Shown in pieces: positions 1 through 9,010 of a DNA stretch of 64,000 nucleotides. Origin of the DNA: Gordonia sediminis. GTDB taxonomy: Bacteria; Actinomycetota; Actinomycetes; Mycobacteriales; Mycobacteriaceae. Below the pieces are notes generated by a model, which did no database searches, had not been told where the DNA came from, and worked only from the letters and a program-made list of their open reading frames with translations. A program made the translations under genes and the position numbers. Each line of letters opens with the position of its first letter. Within the stretch, counting starts at the first letter, position 1. The stretch covers positions 682,001 to 746,000 of the forward strand of contig RZUM01000002.1 of NCBI GenBank assembly GCA_004193205.1. Direction: 5' to 3'.

Positions 1-364
1 CGACGACGAGACCGGCGACACAGCCGATGATCCAGCCGAACAGCGTCTCCTGGAGTGTCACTCCCATCGCGTGCCAGAACTGCTGCTGACCGAAGAGCTC
101 GACGAGCCGGTCGAAGGTCTCCTTCGGGGTCGCGGTGTACATCCGGGGCATCCACTCCGCATGAACGCCCCACGACCAGATGCCCAGGATGGCGACGAAG
201 ATCAACAGCTGAAAGCCCAAGGTCCTGAGTCCGGGCAGGTTGCGCCGGCGCTTCTTGGTACGCGAGGCCGGTGCCTCCGTGTTGCCGGCGTCCGAAGAGG
301 CCTTCGCTTCATGTTTCTGGTCGGTACTCACGGTGGCCCGGATCTCCTGCTCAGTTGAACTCAT
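1..364 (-). CDS. ABC transporter permease (5' part, runs off the window)
   Basis: Partial inner-membrane permease of a SsuC/TauC/NrtB-type importer. The visible 121 residues hold a long charged cytoplasmic N-terminus ending in a KKRRR stretch. A first membrane helix follows (LLIFVAILGIWSWGV), then a periplasmic stretch with the family-typical phrase P-K-E-T-F-D-R-L, then the start of the next helix (VTLQETLFGWIIGCVAGLVV). The chosen ATG overlaps the 3' end of the ATPase gene by 14 bp, as expected for translational coupling; a GTG 12 codons further in is an alternative. The substrate cannot be read from this fragment. Position after a degradative operon suggests uptake of the substrate or of a related organic anion (inference). 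Confidence 0.8.
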   Translation of the reverse strand, partial: MSSTEQEIRATVSTDQKHEAKASSDAGNTEAPASRTKKRRRNLPGLRTLGFQLLIFVAILGIWSWGVHAEWMPRMYTATPKETFDRLVELFGQQQFWHAMGVTLQETLFGWIIGCVAGLVV

Positions 365-1172
365 GACGAAGCTCCTCCCAGAGCTTGCGCTCGATCTCCT
401 CGAGACGCGGATCGAACAGTTGCTCCTGAGGATTCCGAGGCCGTTCGACGTCGACCATCATGTCGAGCTTGATCTTCGCGGGCCGCTGCGTCATCACGAT
501 CACGCGGTCGGCCATCATCACCGCCTCGGACAGATCGTGGGTGACGAACAGCACGGTCTTGCCGCTGCCCTCCCAGATCCTCATGAAATCGGCTTGGACC
601 TGGACCCGGGTCTGTGCATCCAGCGCACCGAACGGCTCATCCATGAGCCACAGGTCGGGGTCGATGGCGAGCGTCCGGGCGATGGCCACGCGTTGCTGCA
701 TCCCGTGCGACATCTGCGACGGATACGCATCGGCGAAGTGATCGATCTTGAGCACCTCGAGGAGCTGCATCGACCGCTCCTTGCGTTCTTTGGCGGGGAT
801 GCCACGGATCTCGAGACCGAGTTCCACGTTCTTACGCACCGTGCGCCACGGTGTCAGTGCCGAGCGCGCCAGCATGTAGCCGATGTCACGGGACGGCCCG
901 GTCACCTCCTCGCCGTAGCGGCTGACGGTTCCCGCACTCGGAGTCATCAGACCGGCGAGCATGTTCAGAGCCGTGGTCTTGCCACAGCCGCTTGGTCCGA
1001 CGAGCGCGACGAACTGTCCGGCCGGAACGGTCAGATCGATGTTGTCCACGGCGAGCATGCTGCCCTTGCCGGGAACGTCGAAGGCGACGCTCACGCCCTC
1101 GAGACTCACTGACGGTGCGCCCGACTCTCGCTTTGCGACGAGAGTGTCTTGCACTTGCGTTTTCAGGTTCAT
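351..1172 (-). CDS. ABC transporter ATP-binding protein (SsuB/TauB-like)
   Basis: Cytoplasmic ATPase, about 273 residues, energising the adjacent permease. Walker A is GPSGCGKTT at about residues 59-67, Walker B is LWLMDEPFGALD, and the H-loop is in FVTHD. Two motifs are atypical. The signature reads MSHGMQQR instead of LSGGQQR. The position where most family members have the Q-loop glutamine (FQ before the PW motif) reads YMLARSALTPW. These may be subfamily features rather than damage, since the rest is intact. The ATG at 1172 was preferred over a GTG 24 codons upstream because similarity to the family begins only after it. No periplasmic binding protein gene is visible; it may lie left of the window. 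Confidence 0.88.
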   Translation of the reverse strand: MNLKTQVQDTLVAKRESGAPSVSLEGVSVAFDVPGKGSMLAVDNIDLTVPAGQFVALVGPSGCGKTTALNMLAGLMTPSAGTVSRYGEEVTGPSRDIGYMLARSALTPWRTVRKNVELGLEIRGIPAKERKERSMQLLEVLKIDHFADAYPSQMSHGMQQRVAIARTLAIDPDLWLMDEPFGALDAQTRVQVQADFMRIWEGSGKTVLFVTHDLSEAVMMADRVIVMTQRPAKIKLDMMVDVERPRNPQEQLFDPRLEEIERKLWEELRHEFN

Positions 1173-1377
1173 GTCGACATCAGCCGCCCCATATAGTGCT
1201 GGTGCCCGCGAAGGGCTCTGTCTTGATCGGGTGGTACCCGCCATGCTTGCTCGTCATTTGTGACGGCACGCACATCATTCTCCGGAGTCGACCCGGCCCC
1301 TGTCAAGGACTTCGGACCTACTTTCTTTATTTCTACTACTATTCTGTTGCGCTCGAATCACCTGTCGGAACAGTAAA

Positions 1378-1422
1378 ACTGGAGATCATTACTAAACCAA
1401 GAGTTCAGTAACGATCTCCAGT
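1378..1422 (-). terminator. Hairpin terminator after the E1 beta gene
   Basis: Two 16-nt arms (1378-1393 and 1407-1422) pair with one mismatch around a 13-nt loop. Read on the minus strand, the second arm runs directly into TTTT. It lies about 35 bp after the E1 beta stop codon and separates operon A from the ABC transporter genes. Confidence 0.75.
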
Positions 1423-1455
1423 CAGACAGAGGATCGAGGGACCGTGATGCCGTCG

Positions 1456-2457
1456 TCAGGCCGACGCCAGAGACCGCGTTCCGGCGCCCAGGACCCCGGA
1501 GACGGCCGCGACGATGCGCTCGGTGGACGGGATTACCGCGTCTTCGAGCACGCCGGCATGCGGCAGCGGGATGTGCGGCGTCGTGATGCGGGTGGTCGGG
1601 CCATCGAGGTGATCGAAGATCTCCTCGGTGACGATCGAGACCACTTCTGCGCCCCAGCCACACAGACGGGGGTTCTCCTCCACCGTGAACAGGCAGCCGG
1701 TCTTGCGTACGCTGCTCAGAATCGTGGTCATGTCGAGCGGCACGAGTGACCGGACGTCGATGACCTCGACGTCGAGGCCCTGATCCGCGAGCAACTCGGC
1801 CGCGGCGAGAGCACGGCCGACCATCATGCCCACGGACACGATCGTGGCGTCGCGGCCCTCACGGACCACTTTGGCCACACCGAGCTCGTCGACGATCTCC
1901 CCATCGGGAACCTCGCCCTTGGTGGCCAGCAGGCCCTTGTGTTCGATGAACATGACCGGGTCGGGATCACGGACCGCAGCCGCGAACAGCCCGATCACGT
2001 CGCGTGGTGTCGATGGGGCGACGACCTTCAGCCCCGGGATCATCATCATCCAGTTCTCGACGCTCTGGGAGTGCTGGGCCCCGAACCTGAGGCCACCGCC
2101 GGAGCCGAACCGGATCACCAGCGGCAGGGTCATCTGACCGTCGGACATGTAGCGGGCCTTGGCGATCTGGTTGGCGACGATGTCCTGCGTGACGAGGACG
2201 AAGTCGGCGAACATGATCTCCGCGATCGGACGCAGTCCTGACGTCGCCGCGCCCATCGCAGCGCCTATGATGGCCTGCTCCGAGATCGGCGTATCCATGA
2301 CGCGTCCGGGGCCGAACTCGTCGAGTAGCCCACCGGTGGTCTTGAACACGCCGCCGGCCTTGGCCACGTCCTCGCCGATCAGGAATACGCGGTCGTCGTT
2401 GCGCATCTCCTGCGCGATCGCCCGACCGACCGCCGACCGATATGTCATCTCCGCCAT
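1456..2457 (-). CDS. TPP-dependent 2-oxoacid/acetoin dehydrogenase E1, beta subunit
   Basis: About 333 residues, the usual length for pyruvate/acetoin/branched-chain dehydrogenase E1 beta. It carries the N-terminal pyrimidine-binding domain (FLIGEDVAKAGGVFKTTGGL; DTPISEQAIIGAAMGAA) and the C-terminal transketolase domain ending in the typical T-P-H-I-P-L-P-H-A stretch. With the alpha subunit it should decarboxylate a 2-oxo acid or cleave an acyloin such as acetoin. The ATG overlaps the alpha gene by 13 bp, indicating coupled translation. No lipoyl E2 or E3 gene is near, so the acyl acceptor is unclear. The AcoB/PdhB/BkdB distinction cannot be made safely. Confidence 0.88.
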   Translation of the reverse strand: MAEMTYRSAVGRAIAQEMRNDDRVFLIGEDVAKAGGVFKTTGGLLDEFGPGRVMDTPISEQAIIGAAMGAATSGLRPIAEIMFADFVLVTQDIVANQIAKARYMSDGQMTLPLVIRFGSGGGLRFGAQHSQSVENWMMMIPGLKVVAPSTPRDVIGLFAAAVRDPDPVMFIEHKGLLATKGEVPDGEIVDELGVAKVVREGRDATIVSVGMMVGRALAAAELLADQGLDVEVIDVRSLVPLDMTTILSSVRKTGCLFTVEENPRLCGWGAEVVSIVTEEIFDHLDGPTTRITTPHIPLPHAGVLEDAVIPSTERIVAAVSGVLGAGTRSLASA

Positions 2458-3440
2458 GCCGAGCCTCCATCCGCCCACAGATTCGTTTCCGCCACGGCCG
2501 GATCGGGCAGCGGAGAGTTGACCGCGAAGGTCGCGGCCTCCTGGGCCATCTCCTTCGCCTCTTGTTCCATCGCTTCGAGCTTGTCCTCGGCAATCCCCGC
2601 AGCCACGAGCTTGCTGCGGAAGGCGGGGAGCGGATCTCGCCGCATCCACTCGGCGATCTCCTGCTCGGGCCGGTACTTGCCAGGGTCGGAGCTCGCGTGA
2701 CCGAGGTGCCGATAGGTCACGGCCTCGATCAGCGAGGGCCCACCACCGTTGCGTGCCCCGGCGATCGCCGAGGAAGCAACCGCATACATCCCATCGGCGT
2801 GATTGCCATCGACAACAATGGACTCGAGTCCGTACGCGGGTGCACGGTCGGCCGCGGGACGCGGCACCGCGGTGACCTCGGTGATGGCGGTGTACTCCAT
2901 GTACTGGTTGTTCTCGCACACGAAGACGATCGGCAGCTTCCACGTCGCCGCCAGATTGAGCGCCTCGTGGAATGCGCCGATGTTGGTGGCGCCGTCACCG
3001 AAGAAGCAGACCGTCACGTCGTCGGTGCCGCGATACTTCGCGGCCAACGCCGTACCAGCCGCGATGGGCAGGTGGGCACCGACGATGGCGTAGGAGCCCA
3101 TCATCCCGTGTTCGACGCTGGTGAGGTGCATCGATCCGCCCTTGCCCCCGTTGATACCGGTGCCCCGGCCCAGCAGTTCGGCCATCACCCCCTTCATTGG
3201 CACCCCCCTCGCCAGGGTGTGGGCATGGCCGCGGTATGTGGCGTAGGTGGAGTCTTTGGGTCTCATGCAGACACCGAAGGCGGCCGCGATGGCCTCCATC
3301 CCGATCGACGAGTGGCCCGGTCCGGTACGCCCCGAGTGGTAAAGGCGCGTCCAATCCTCCTCGAAACAGCGGATCTCGAGCATTCGCCGATACATGGCGA
3401 GCCGCTCGTCCATCGGCGGTAAGTCAACGGTCGTGGTCAT
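2445..3440 (-). CDS. TPP-dependent 2-oxoacid/acetoin dehydrogenase E1, alpha subunit
   Basis: About 331 residues. The thiamine diphosphate motif is present as GDGATNIGAFHEALNLAA followed by N-N in FVCENNQYMEY. H-S-S-I-G and the GGKGGSMHL stretch (phosphorylation-loop region of E1 alpha) are also present. The ATG at 3440 starts MTTTVDLPPMDERL. A GTG 24 codons upstream lies inside the preceding aldehyde dehydrogenase gene and is less likely. It lies 7 bp after that gene and overlaps the beta gene, so the three are co-transcribed. Sequence resembles AcoA and PdhA about equally. Confidence 0.88.
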   Translation of the reverse strand: MTTTVDLPPMDERLAMYRRMLEIRCFEEDWTRLYHSGRTGPGHSSIGMEAIAAAFGVCMRPKDSTYATYRGHAHTLARGVPMKGVMAELLGRGTGINGGKGGSMHLTSVEHGMMGSYAIVGAHLPIAAGTALAAKYRGTDDVTVCFFGDGATNIGAFHEALNLAATWKLPIVFVCENNQYMEYTAITEVTAVPRPAADRAPAYGLESIVVDGNHADGMYAVASSAIAGARNGGGPSLIEAVTYRHLGHASSDPGKYRPEQEIAEWMRRDPLPAFRSKLVAAGIAEDKLEAMEQEAKEMAQEAATFAVNSPLPDPAVAETNLWADGGSAWRR

Positions 3441-3447
3441 CTCGTCC

Positions 3448-4866
3448 TCAGTCGTGGAACTGGAGCGACTGTGGCCCCAGATACTCGTGCAGCCCGTGCC
3501 GGCCGAGCTCACGGCCGTAACCGGACTTCTTGAATCCTCCGAACGGCGCGGCGGCGTTGAACGACGCCCCGTTGATCGCCACCTGGCCGGTGCGCAGGCG
3601 TCTCGCGACCGAGATCGCTCGGTCGCGGTCAGACGACCACACGCCGCCCGACAGCCCGTACGGGGAGTTGTTCGCGACCTCCACCGCCTCGTCTTCGTCG
3701 TCGACCAGGTGGACGACGAGGACAGGTCCGAAGATCTCCTCCTGCGCGATCGTCGCCGACGGGTCGACGTCGGTGAACACGGTGGGCATCACGTAGTGCC
3801 CGCCGTCGAGTCCGTCGGGCAGGTCGAGGCCGCCCACGATGAGCCGGCCCTCGCCGCCGAGCCCGAGGGAGATGTAGCGCTCGACGGTCAGTCGCTGTTC
3901 CGCACTGACCAGCGGGCCGACGGTGCTCGCCGGGTCGCGGGGATCGCCGACGACCTGTGCGTTGACCTCGGCGACGAGACGTTCCTCCACCTCGTCCTTG
4001 AGTGAGCGTGGCACCACCAGACGGGTCAGTGCTGCGCAGGTCTGCCCGTTGTTCATCAGGAAGTACCGGACTGCATTCGGGATCGCACGGTCGAGGTCGG
4101 CATCGTCGAGGATCAGATTCGCCGACTTGCCACCGAGTTCGAGGGCGACCTTCTTGACAGTGCGGGCCGCGGTGGCGGCGATGGCCGAGCCGGCCGCGGT
4201 CGATCCGGTGAAACTCACCATGTCGACGAGCGGATGGCCGCAGATCTCCTCCCCGACCGTCCGTCCGCGTCCTTGCACGACGTTGAGGACGCCCGGCGGT
4301 AGCCCCGCCTTCTCCAACTCCTCGACCAGGTCATATGTGGTCAGCGGCGCTAGCTGTGGGGGTTTGAGGACCACCGTGCACCCCGCGGCGAGCGCCGGAG
4401 CGACCTTGCCCATGGCCTGGTAGAGCGGGTAATTCCACGGGGTCACCGCCGCGACGACGCCGATCGGCCGTCCCAGCACACGTGAGGTGCCGATGATCTC
4501 TTCGGTCTCGACCTCGTCGATGACATCGACGGTTGAACGCAGCACACGGACCGGCAGTCCGGCCTGGACGCGTTCGCTGAACGCCATGACGCTGCCGACC
4601 TCGGCCGCGGCGGTCGCCGCGATCGACTCGCTGCGGCCCTCCAGTCCGTCGGCCAGGCGCTCGAGGATCGCGCGGCGCTCGTCCAGAGGCGTTCGCGACC
4701 AGTCGCCGAACGCACGATGTGCCGCCTCGGCTGCCGCCGCCGCCTGGCGGGTTGATGCCAGTTCGACCTGGCTGACGTCACTGCCGTCTGCCGAATCGGT
4801 CACGGTCACGGTTTCGTCGCCGTTGTGCCACGCGCCGTCGATATAGGCTGCTGGTCGGATGTCCAT
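3448..4866 (-). CDS. NAD(P)-dependent aldehyde dehydrogenase
   Basis: 472-residue ALDH-superfamily enzyme oxidising an aldehyde to a carboxylic acid. Seen: the cofactor-binding/oxyanion Asn in TPWNYP (N145), the general base Glu in LELGGKSAN (E243) and the nucleophile in NNGQTCAAL (C277), all at canonical spacing. No organelle or export signal, so cytoplasmic. It starts 12 bp after the 94-residue orphan gene and ends 7 bp before E1 alpha. It may oxidise an aldehyde released by the upstream oxygenase steps or by the E1 reaction (inference). Confidence 0.93.
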   Translation of the reverse strand: MDIRPAAYIDGAWHNGDETVTVTDSADGSDVSQVELASTRQAAAAAEAAHRAFGDWSRTPLDERRAILERLADGLEGRSESIAATAAAEVGSVMAFSERVQAGLPVRVLRSTVDVIDEVETEEIIGTSRVLGRPIGVVAAVTPWNYPLYQAMGKVAPALAAGCTVVLKPPQLAPLTTYDLVEELEKAGLPPGVLNVVQGRGRTVGEEICGHPLVDMVSFTGSTAAGSAIAATAARTVKKVALELGGKSANLILDDADLDRAIPNAVRYFLMNNGQTCAALTRLVVPRSLKDEVEERLVAEVNAQVVGDPRDPASTVGPLVSAEQRLTVERYISLGLGGEGRLIVGGLDLPDGLDGGHYVMPTVFTDVDPSATIAQEEIFGPVLVVHLVDDEDEAVEVANNSPYGLSGGVWSSDRDRAISVARRLRTGQVAINGASFNAAAPFGGFKKSGYGRELGRHGLHEYLGPQSLQFHD

Positions 4867-4878
4867 GTTCCCTCCGTT

Positions 4879-5163
4879 TCAGTGTTCGTGGCCGGCCGCG
4901 GCGACGTGGCTGGTCCGGTGATGATTTTTCGGACGCGGGCGCGAGATCCAGATGCACAGTTCCGGATCGGCCTCGAACAGGGGCCCTTCGAGGTGTTCGC
5001 CGTTTGCGGTGAACCGACCCCACCGCGATCCCATCGTCACCACGACGGTCTCCGTGTCAGGATCGAATACGTATGCGGCCCTGGGATTCCATGGATTCCG
5101 AATCGCTCCGGTGACGGCGCCGTCGCCCGCCATCTCGCGGTAATTGGGCCGATTGCGGCTCAC
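4879..5163 (-). CDS. 94-residue orphan protein coupled to the Rieske oxygenase
   Basis: No family recognised. Its ATG overlaps the stop of the Rieske oxygenase gene by 4 bp (ATGA), so it is almost certainly translated with it, and the aldehyde dehydrogenase follows after 12 bp. The protein is soluble, with a beta-strand-like core (YVFDPDTETVVVTMGSRWGR) and a C-terminal tail rich in histidine (KNHHRTSHVAAAGHEH). It is too short and unlike the usual 160-190-residue NTF2-fold beta subunit of ring-hydroxylating oxygenases. Codon use matches its neighbours. A possible role is as an accessory or small subunit of the oxygenase (inference only). Confidence 0.7.
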   Translation of the reverse strand: MSRNRPNYREMAGDGAVTGAIRNPWNPRAAYVFDPDTETVVVTMGSRWGRFTANGEHLEGPLFEADPELCIWISRPRPKNHHRTSHVAAAGHEH

Positions 5164-6560
5164 GCGTCGGCTCCCTTGTCGTCACCGATCCAGTCCGTCA
5201 GGAGATCATGGCGCCAGGCGATCATCGCCTCCTGATAATTCGCGAGGACGGCGTGTGACCGGCGGGTCGCGGCCAGGCCACGCTGAACGGCCTCCATGTT
5301 GAAGCAGTCCTGGTCCATCACCATCGCGAGTGTCGACAGTTCCGGCGCCTTCTCGGCGGCCGACTCGTCGAACCCGATCCACGTGCACTGCGCCGTCTTG
5401 GGTCGCTCGCCGCGGAACGGGGTGAGGAACATGACCTCGAAGATGCACTCGTCGTGCCGATCTCCGTTGGGCCGGAAGCGGTACACGATGCGGTTGTAGC
5501 CGCCCCACGGATGGAAATTGGGGAAGATCGCGTAGTTCCAGTGATCGAGGAGTTCGGCATCCGAGACCTCGTCCACCTCATCACCGATCGCCGCCCGCCA
5601 GCGCTCGCGCGCGGCAGCCGACATGCTGCTCCGCGCGGTTGAATCCTGCTGGAAGGGGATCGGAAGCGCTTCTCCCTCACGGATATCCAGCATCCGCTTC
5701 ACAATGTCCTCGTCCTCGACCACGGCCGGGAGGTCTTCGACGGGAGTGCCCGACGGGCTGATCTGGCGCGCCCAGTTCCCGTAGGTGTCGACAGCTGCGT
5801 TGACGTCGCCGACGTACGGCGCCGACTGCGGGTGGGTGGCACCGAGATGCAGACCTTCGTCGAACGCCTCCTGCGCAACCTTCCAGTTGCAGCGCAGCAG
5901 TTTTGCGGCGTGGGCCTCGAGGTAGCGGTGTTCGAAATCCCATCTCGCGAAGTGATCCGGGAGTCCCCCGAGGAAGTCTTCCAGCGGCTCAGCATCCGGA
6001 TCGGGATTGATGAAGACGAAACCTCCCCAGGTACCGACCCGAGCCTCCGGCAGCGCCCACCGCGGGCTGTCGAGTTCGATGTCCGGAAGTTCGCCGGCCG
6101 CCGGGATGAAACGCAGAGAGCCATCCAGGCGCCAGGTGAAACCGTGGAAACTGCAACGGAATTCACTGCACCGACCGTCATAGTCCTTGAGGGTCCGACC
6201 ACGGTGCAGGCAGGCGTTGACAAACGCCTTGATGCCGTCGCGCGTCCGCACGATGATGTAGCTGTCGCCGACGATGTCGTAGACGATGTAGCTACCGACC
6301 TCGGGCAGGTGCTCCTCGCGGCACGCGAACTGCCAGACCTTGCGCCAGAGGTGTTCCTTCTCGCGCTCGTGCCATTCTCGCGAGGTGTACCGGTCGATGG
6401 GAACCTCGATGCTGCGCGGTGTGTAATGATGCGCCTCGCGCAGGTATTCCGGAAGGGCCACGGCATCTTGGTGCACCAGCTCGTACCAGGGCACCGTCTT
6501 GTTGGCCTCGCCGGACTGCGCCGCCGTGGCGGCGGGCGGGGAGTTGTGGGTGGTCGTCAT
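5160..6560 (-). CDS. Rieske non-heme iron oxygenase, catalytic (alpha) subunit
   Basis: About 466 residues. The Rieske [2Fe-2S] ligands are C117-x-H119 (ACLHRGR) and C136-x2-H139 (RCSFHGF). The mononuclear iron site is read in EAFDEGLHLGATH, with H238 and H243 as the two histidines and D234 adjacent. A carboxylate ligand is likely in DQDCFNMEA near the C-terminus. It hydroxylates or dihydroxylates an aromatic, steroid or other hydrophobic substrate, needing electrons from a reductase. No ferredoxin or reductase lies in this operon, so the pair at 23.6-25.2 kb or a remote one may serve. ATG at 6560 chosen; upstream in-frame codons look non-coding. Confidence 0.92.
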   Translation of the reverse strand: MTTTHNSPPAATAAQSGEANKTVPWYELVHQDAVALPEYLREAHHYTPRSIEVPIDRYTSREWHEREKEHLWRKVWQFACREEHLPEVGSYIVYDIVGDSYIIVRTRDGIKAFVNACLHRGRTLKDYDGRCSEFRCSFHGFTWRLDGSLRFIPAAGELPDIELDSPRWALPEARVGTWGGFVFINPDPDAEPLEDFLGGLPDHFARWDFEHRYLEAHAAKLLRCNWKVAQEAFDEGLHLGATHPQSAPYVGDVNAAVDTYGNWARQISPSGTPVEDLPAVVEDEDIVKRMLDIREGEALPIPFQQDSTARSSMSAAARERWRAAIGDEVDEVSDAELLDHWNYAIFPNFHPWGGYNRIVYRFRPNGDRHDECIFEVMFLTPFRGERPKTAQCTWIGFDESAAEKAPELSTLAMVMDQDCFNMEAVQRGLAATRRSHAVLANYQEAMIAWRHDLLTDWIGDDKGADA

Positions 6561-6604
6561 GACGATTCCTTCGTGTGGACGAACGTTGGGGTCGGGCGAA
6601 GCGC

Positions 6605-7948
6605 TCAGCGGAGCGTGCCGACGATCTCGGTGAGCCGATTCAGGAAGCGGAGATGGACCGCGGTCCCGATGGCGAGGAGGTTCGGCGTGGTGATCACACC
6701 GTCGTTGAAGATCCGGAGTGCGGTGAGATTGACGCACGCACCCTTGAGCTGGTTGAAGCCCTCCCAGGCCAGCCAGTCCTCGTCGGAGAACGAGACACCG
6801 GCATGCTCGGCGAAGATCGCACGCCACGTTGCGACGTCGTGCATACGGCGCGCGCGGATCGCCCCGAAGTAGGTCCAGTCCTCGGCCGCGTCGCCGTAGT
6901 GGGCCAGTTCCCAGTCGGTGAGTGCAGTGATATCGCCGTCGACGTGCAAGAAGTTGCCCGGTCCGGGGTCACCGTGGACCAGCACGACGGGTCCGGTCGG
7001 TCGGAGATTCGCACGCAGCCACTCGGCGGACTCCTCGAGCAGGGGAATCCGGACCGTGACGGAGTCGCGGTAGATCCCCAGCCAGCGGTCGATCATCGCT
7101 GAGATTGCCGCCTTGCCGGACTCCGGTACCGGACCGAGGCCCTCGGAGGCCACGGACGGATCGACCTGATGGAGTTCGTGCAGCTTCGCCACGTACGTGT
7201 CGATGACCGCAGGGTCCTCGATAACCGGTGAACCCGGGACCCGGTCCATCACGAAGAACGGCTGTCCGAGAACACTTTCGTCGGTCTCGATCCACCGCAC
7301 CCGAGGTGCGGGATATCCGGCCTCGGCGATCGCCTTCATCACCCGGGCTTCCGACGTGCCCTCCGTCCCAAACATGCCGCCTTGCTCGATCCGGACGATC
7401 AGCTCCTCCACCTGCCCGCCGACGCCGACCTTCGCATTGAGCATGCGACGGGAGTGGCCACCGACCATCACCGACAGGGCGAGGTCGACCGGCTGGCCGA
7501 AGGCAGATTCGAACCAGGTGGTCAGTGCGCCCAGTTCGGGTACCTCAACCGCATCCTCGGACGCCTCGACAGGGGTGTGCCCCGAGAAGGTCTCCAGCAG
7601 CGGTGCGGCCTCGGCGATCTCCTCCGCGAGCGCAGCGATCAACTGCTTACGTACGACATCCACCTCGGCGGTGGCGGTGCCGTCGGAGACATGTCCGACA
7701 AGCAGATCGGCGGCCCGTTCCATGAGTTCGGCGTGATCAGACCTCTCGGAGCCCAGCGCGTCCGCGAGTATCGCATCGCGCGATTCGGACCCGCCGGCCT
7801 CGTTCGCCAGCACGTATCTCGCGACTCCCACCAGCTGTCGGGCGCTGTCGCGCTCGTAGCCCGGTCGCAGCGAGGGGATGATCAGGTCTTCGAGCGTCGC
7901 CTGCACCGAGCGCCAGAGCGCGGGATCGGCTCCACGAGAGGAACTCAC
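6605..7948 (-). CDS. Phosphotransferase (aminoglycoside/choline kinase-like, ACAD10-type)
   Basis: 447 residues with a C-terminal APH-fold kinase domain. The catalytic loop is LVHGDPGPGNFL (D327 catalytic, N332 metal ligand) and the second metal motif is LTDWELAHYGD (D345). About 140 N-terminal residues form an extra helical domain not needed for the kinase fold. Known relatives phosphorylate hydroxylated small molecules, including hydroxy acids or their CoA esters. The GTG at 7948 overlaps the epimerase stop codon (GTGA), which fixes the start; longer upstream reading would run deep into that gene. It precedes the Rieske oxygenase gene by 44 bp, so it may activate a hydroxylated intermediate (inference). 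Confidence 0.82.
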   Translation of the reverse strand: MSSSRGADPALWRSVQATLEDLIIPSLRPGYERDSARQLVGVARYVLANEAGGSESRDAILADALGSERSDHAELMERAADLLVGHVSDGTATAEVDVVRKQLIAALAEEIAEAAPLLETFSGHTPVEASEDAVEVPELGALTTWFESAFGQPVDLALSVMVGGHSRRMLNAKVGVGGQVEELIVRIEQGGMFGTEGTSEARVMKAIAEAGYPAPRVRWIETDESVLGQPFFVMDRVPGSPVIEDPAVIDTYVAKLHELHQVDPSVASEGLGPVPESGKAAISAMIDRWLGIYRDSVTVRIPLLEESAEWLRANLRPTGPVVLVHGDPGPGNFLHVDGDITALTDWELAHYGDAAEDWTYFGAIRARRMHDVATWRAIFAEHAGVSFSDEDWLAWEGFNQLKGACVNLTALRIFNDGVITTPNLLAIGTAVHLRFLNRLTEIVGTLR

Positions 7949-8955
7949 GCGAGGGCTCCCAACTTGCGAACGACCTCTGATTCGTATTCGAGGTCGAAAC
8001 CCTTGCCCCACAGTGGATCTGCCAGGTTCGTCGACTCCGAGGCGAGCGGGCTGGACAAGAACCACTCATAGGTCTGCTCGTGTCCGGTCCGGAAGTCACG
8101 CTCCGGCGGAACGCCGAGCACGTTCTCGATCTTCGCGGTGGACAGCACGCCGTGATGGCGTGCGCGAAACAGGCGACAGAAGGCCGGCTTGTCCAATTCG
8201 GGCAGCATCTCGTCGGGAACGTACATGATGTCCGGCTCGGCGCCGACGATCTCGGCGAGAGTCCGGACGTAGGTCTCGGCAGTGACGCCGGAGCCGGTGA
8301 CGTTGAAGATCTCGCCAACAGCGGCGTCGACCGACGCCAAGCTGGTCAGTGCACCGACGAAATCGTCGACGTGACCGAACGAGCCGGTGACGAGACCGGA
8401 GTGCGGCAGCAGGACCGGCAGACGCTTGCGCAGCCTCAGGAACATCGCCGATTCCATGTCGAAGATGTTGTTGTCGGGGCCGTAGATCGCCGCCGGACGG
8501 GCGACGGTCGCCGGAAGCCCGGTCTTGGCCTGACGCTCGAGGATGAGGTTCTCCGCGAACACCTTGAACCCGCCGTAGGTGGTCGGCGGCTCGTCGCGGC
8601 GCGCGAAGTCCTCGGTCCACGGGAAGAAGCCCGACTGGGCGTAGGCCATCACCGATGAGACGAAGACGTATCGTCCGATGTTGCCGTCGATCAGATCGAT
8701 GAGGCCGGTGAAGTTCTCCGCATCGGTGGCCATGATGTAGCCAGAGACGTCGTACACCGCATCCCATTCGGTGCCGGCCAGGGCCCGCTTCATGCTGTCG
8801 ATGTCGCGGCGGTCGGCGATCAACGTCGCGACATCGTCACGGGCCGAACCGGAGACCCCCCGATTGAGTGTGGTGACCTCGTCGCCGTCGGCGAGCAGCC
8901 GCTGAACCAGACGACCTCCCACGAAGCTCGAGCCCCCGAGTACGAGTGCGCGCAT
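7945..8955 (-). CDS. NAD-dependent epimerase/dehydratase (extended SDR)
   Basis: 336 residues. The N-terminal Rossmann motif is LVLGGSSFVGG (residues 5-14). The conserved segments VFVSSVMAYAQ and the active-site Tyr-Lys pair in TYGGFKVFAE follow, then RPAAIYGPDN, typical of extended short-chain dehydrogenases. Family members act as epimerases, dehydratases or 3beta-hydroxysteroid-type dehydrogenases; the substrate cannot be told. First gene of operon A, overlapping the phosphotransferase gene by 4 bp. The 123-bp gap upstream holds the palindrome described at 9011. Confidence 0.87.
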   Translation of the reverse strand: MRALVLGGSSFVGGRLVQRLLADGDEVTTLNRGVSGSARDDVATLIADRRDIDSMKRALAGTEWDAVYDVSGYIMATDAENFTGLIDLIDGNIGRYVFVSSVMAYAQSGFFPWTEDFARRDEPPTTYGGFKVFAENLILERQAKTGLPATVARPAAIYGPDNNIFDMESAMFLRLRKRLPVLLPHSGLVTGSFGHVDDFVGALTSLASVDAAVGEIFNVTGSGVTAETYVRTLAEIVGAEPDIMYVPDEMLPELDKPAFCRLFRARHHGVLSTAKIENVLGVPPERDFRTGHEQTYEWFLSSPLASESTNLADPLWGKGFDLEYESEVVRKLGALA

Positions 8956-9010
8956 ACCTGTCCCTTCGAGTCATCACGCCGGTCGTCGCAAATCCTGATC
9001 GCGCCGGCCT

